DNA from: Woeseiaceae bacterium
GTDB taxonomy: Bacteria; Pseudomonadota; Gammaproteobacteria; Steroidobacterales; Woeseiaceae
DNA: 32,720 nucleotides
Assembly: GCA_013138675.1 (NCBI GenBank)
Contig: WTCH01000311.1
Location: forward strand, 1 to 32,720
Direction of reading: 5' to 3'
Part shown: in pieces, positions 30,957 through 32,720 of the stretch
Numbering within the stretch: position 1 is the stretch's first letter
Layout: each line of letters opens with the position of its first letter
Made by a program: the position numbers and the translations under genes
The notes under the pieces: model-generated
Seen by the model: only the letters and a program-made list of their open reading frames with translations
Told to the model about the DNA's origin: nothing
Databases searched by the model: none

Positions 30957-31585
30957 TTGATGCACTCAAATCAATGAACACTCGCCCTCTGCTCCTGCTC
31001 CTGCTCCTGCCCGGCTTTGCCGTCTCGCAGACCAGCGATCTGCGGCTTCCCATCACTCTGGCCGCTGACTCCACCGACTACGACGGCAAAAGCTCCATGA
31101 TGATGTTCCAGGGCCTGCGCCTGTCGCAGGGCACGACCAATATTGAGGCGGACGAGGGTCGCGCCAGCAAGATCGACTTCGAAGACAGCGTCTGGCATTT
31201 CACCGGCAATGTCGTGATCGATGTCGACGCAGGTCATATCGAAAGCGAATCAGCCGTATTGACGTTTACTGACACGCAATTGCGGCTCGCGATCTTAGAA
31301 GGGTCGCCAGCAACGTTCGAACTGAATCGGCCCGGCAGCGAAGAAACGACCTACGCTCAGGCTGGCAAGCTCAAGTACAACCTCGATACGGGCATCGTCG
31401 AATTTTCGGACGACGCCATAATTACGGAAGGCGGTAACCAGATTTCGTCGAGCTTCCTGATGTACAACATCATCGAGCAGCGCATCAACGCGCAGTCGTC
31501 GCCCGATGGTAGTGAAAAGGTCAAAATCACTGTAATTCCTGAGGCTGTGACAGCACCCGAGGCAGCCGAGGACGATGTTCCATGA
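30953..31585 (+). CDS. lptA: LPS transport periplasmic protein LptA
   Basis: LptA forms the periplasmic bridge along which LPS slides from LptC to LptD. The product has 210 residues from TTG 30953 (overlapping the lptC stop, with GGGAAA eight bases upstream) or 203 from ATG 30974; both give a cleavable signal peptide with a run of seven leucines and a likely cut near AVSQT. The OstA-like domain shows LAADSTDYDGKSSMMMFQG, NIEADEGRA and VVIDVDAGHIESESAVLTF. The C-terminal tail is acidic and rich in Ala/Glu/Pro. The leucine run is encoded by a hexamer tandem repeat at 30989-31010. Confidence 0.93.
   Translation: MIDALKSMNTRPLLLLLLLPGFAVSQTSDLRLPITLAADSTDYDGKSSMMMFQGLRLSQGTTNIEADEGRASKIDFEDSVWHFTGNVVIDVDAGHIESESAVLTFTDTQLRLAILEGSPATFELNRPGSEETTYAQAGKLKYNLDTGIVEFSDDAIITEGGNQISSSFLMYNIIEQRINAQSSPDGSEKVKITVIPEAVTAPEAAEDDVP
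30989..31010 (+). repeat. Hexamer tandem repeat CTGCTC, about 3.7 copies
   Basis: Three full copies plus CTGC lie in the lptA signal peptide and encode Leu-Leu pairs. The unit keeps the reading frame, so slippage would only lengthen or shorten the hydrophobic core by two residues. Confidence 0.8.
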
Positions 31586-32307
31586 GCATCCTCAGTGCCC
31601 AGGATATCTCCAAGAGTTTCAAACTTCGCAAAGTTGTCAAAAACCTGTCGCTCGAAATCAAGAGCGGAGAAGTGGTTGGCCTGCTCGGCCCCAATGGCGC
31701 TGGCAAGACAACTGCGTTCTACATGATCGTCGGCCTGATTTCGGCCGATGGCGGCACGATTCTGCTGGATGGGAAGGACCTCACCGCGCAACCCATGCAC
31801 AGGCGCGCGAAGCTCGGACTCGGCTACCTCCCGCAGGAAGCATCAATTTTTCGCAAGTTGACGGTCGAACAAAACATCCTCGCTATTCTCGAAAACCGCG
31901 AAAATCTGGATCGGGCCGGGCGCGAGGAAGAGCTCGAAACACTGCTCGACGAACTGCATGTCGGCCACGTGCGCACGAGTCTCGGCATCAGCCTGTCTGG
32001 CGGTGAACGGCGCCGGGTGGAAATCGCAAGGGCGCTGGCCGCAAGTCCGCTGTTCGTTCTGCTGGACGAGCCGTTTGCCGGCGTGGATCCGATCTCCGTT
32101 CTCGATATTCAACGCATTATCAAACACTTGTGCGAACGCGACATCGGCGTGCTCATCACCGATCACAATGTCCGCGAAACGCTCGGAATTTGTGGCAGAG
32201 CCTATATACTCAGTGATGGCAGTTTGATCGCTTCGGGCTCGCCTGAAGAGATTCTTGAGAATCATCATGTTCGAGAGGTATATCTCGGACAGGAGTTCAA
32301 ACTCTGA
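31582..32307 (+). CDS. lptB: LPS export ATP-binding protein LptB
   Basis: LptB is the cytoplasmic ATPase that powers LPS extraction by LptB2FG. The 241-residue product has every ABC motif: Walker A GPNGAGKTT at 36-44, Q-loop Q85 (GYLPQEASIF), signature LSGGE at 138-142, Walker B FVLLDE at 158-163 with catalytic E163, D-loop AGVDP, and switch H195 (ITDHNVRET). The C-terminal HHVREVYLGQEFKL matches the family end. It overlaps lptA by four bases and is followed by rpoN after 57 bases. Confidence 0.98.
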   Translation: MSILSAQDISKSFKLRKVVKNLSLEIKSGEVVGLLGPNGAGKTTAFYMIVGLISADGGTILLDGKDLTAQPMHRRAKLGLGYLPQEASIFRKLTVEQNILAILENRENLDRAGREEELETLLDELHVGHVRTSLGISLSGGERRRVEIARALAASPLFVLLDEPFAGVDPISVLDIQRIIKHLCERDIGVLITDHNVRETLGICGRAYILSDGSLIASGSPEEILENHHVREVYLGQEFKL

Positions 32308-32364
32308 GGCAAACTGGGCACATCGTTAACGGGCAAGCGCGTATTTCCAACGCAAATCTAACTG

Positions 32365-32720
32365 ATGCTTAAGCCAACACTGCAGCTCAAACTCGGTCAG
32401 TCTCTGACGATGACGCCGCAGTTACAGCAGGCAATTCGCCTGCTGCAGTTGCCCGTGCTGGACCTGAGTGCGCAAATTCAGGACGCCCTCGAAGAAAACA
32501 TCATGCTGGAAATGGAAGACTTGCCTGACGTCCCGCAAACGAGCGCGGAAACGACAGCGGAAGTCGAGACCATCCAGGCCGAGGACACCTGGCAGCAGCA
32601 ATCGGCGGATCGTATTCAGGACGGCGGCTGGAATGGCGAAGGCCGACCCATCAATGATTTTGCTGACGAGTCGGGCAATACACTGCGGGAGCACCTGCTG
32701 TGGCAACTCGAGATGGAGCA
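32365..32720 (+). CDS. rpoN: RNA polymerase sigma-54 factor (N-terminal part, cut by window edge)
   Basis: Sigma-54 directs polymerase to -24/-12 promoters that need an AAA+ activator. About 118 residues are present. Region I, which binds activator and holds the polymerase closed, is intact: MLKPTLQLKLGQSLTMTPQL then QQAIRLLQLPVLDLSAQIQ and ALEENIMLEME. It is followed by the acidic, glutamine-rich region II linker. The ATG at 32365 has no strong Shine-Dalgarno. Order lptB-rpoN is universal in this group; hpf and PTS-Ntr genes usually follow outside the window. Confidence 0.96.
   Translation, partial: MLKPTLQLKLGQSLTMTPQLQQAIRLLQLPVLDLSAQIQDALEENIMLEMEDLPDVPQTSAETTAEVETIQAEDTWQQQSADRIQDGGWNGEGRPINDFADESGNTLREHLLWQLEME

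Noticed and set aside
1..32720. CRISPR arrays, tRNA genes, prophage or defence genes
   Set aside because: None seen; there are no regularly spaced repeats, cloverleaf sequences or phage-like genes, and the repeats at 20870-21225 are too few and irregular for CRISPR.

Overview
The window is a stretch of conserved bacterial chromosome, most likely from a gammaproteobacterium. The first half (1-16980, all on the minus strand) is a complete division and cell wall (dcw) cluster in the classical order mraZ-rsmH-ftsL-ftsI-murE-murF-mraY-murD-ftsW-murG-murC-murB-ddlB-ftsQ-ftsA-ftsZ, cut by the left edge inside ftsZ. Upstream of it lie rnpB and rsmI (minus), then lpoA and yraN (plus). The presence of lpoA, sspA/sspB and the yrbG-kdsD-kdsC-lptC-lptA-lptB-rpoN order argues for Gammaproteobacteria. 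The combination of rsmI-rnpB-mraZ, petABC-sspAB, a degS/algW-type protease and murA-ibaG resembles the neighbourhood in Pseudomonas, with several blocks missing here. Species cannot be assigned from the window; a marine lineage near Chromatiales or Woeseiales is only a guess.

Layout. 1-428 ftsZ (partial); 513-16843 the rest of dcw, nearly every junction a 4-base stop/start overlap. A strong sigma70-like promoter with a MraZ-type repeat operator sits at 16897-16960. 17247-17612 is the RNase P RNA, recognisable end to end. 17627-18451 rsmI diverges from lpoA (18487-20457), which overlaps yraN. A 412-base gap at 20817-21228, between convergent yraN and sspB, holds a structured repeat element. 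21229-24974 is a minus-strand unit petA-petB-petC-sspA-sspB (cytochrome bc1 plus stringent starvation proteins). 25203-26282 is a DegS/AlgW-type periplasmic protease, convergent with murA (26285-27547) and ibaG (27540-27791). 27917-32307 is a plus-strand unit yrbG, kdsD, kdsC, lptC, lptA, lptB, followed by the start of rpoN at the right edge.

Functionally the window is about envelope building. MurA makes the first committed peptidoglycan precursor, MurB-F, Ddl, MraY and MurG finish lipid II, FtsW/FtsI polymerise and cross-link it at the division site set up by FtsZ/FtsA/FtsQ/FtsL, and LpoA activates a bifunctional penicillin-binding protein. KdsD/KdsC make Kdo for LPS and LptC/A/B move LPS outwards, while the DegS-like protease would sense outer membrane stress. 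All protein genes are ordinary family members. The least explained DNA is the 356-base inverted-repeat element at 20870-21225; other points of interest are regulatory architecture (mraZ leader, rnpB promoter over the rsmI stop codon, a palindrome at the petA promoter) and a hexamer repeat in the lptA signal peptide.
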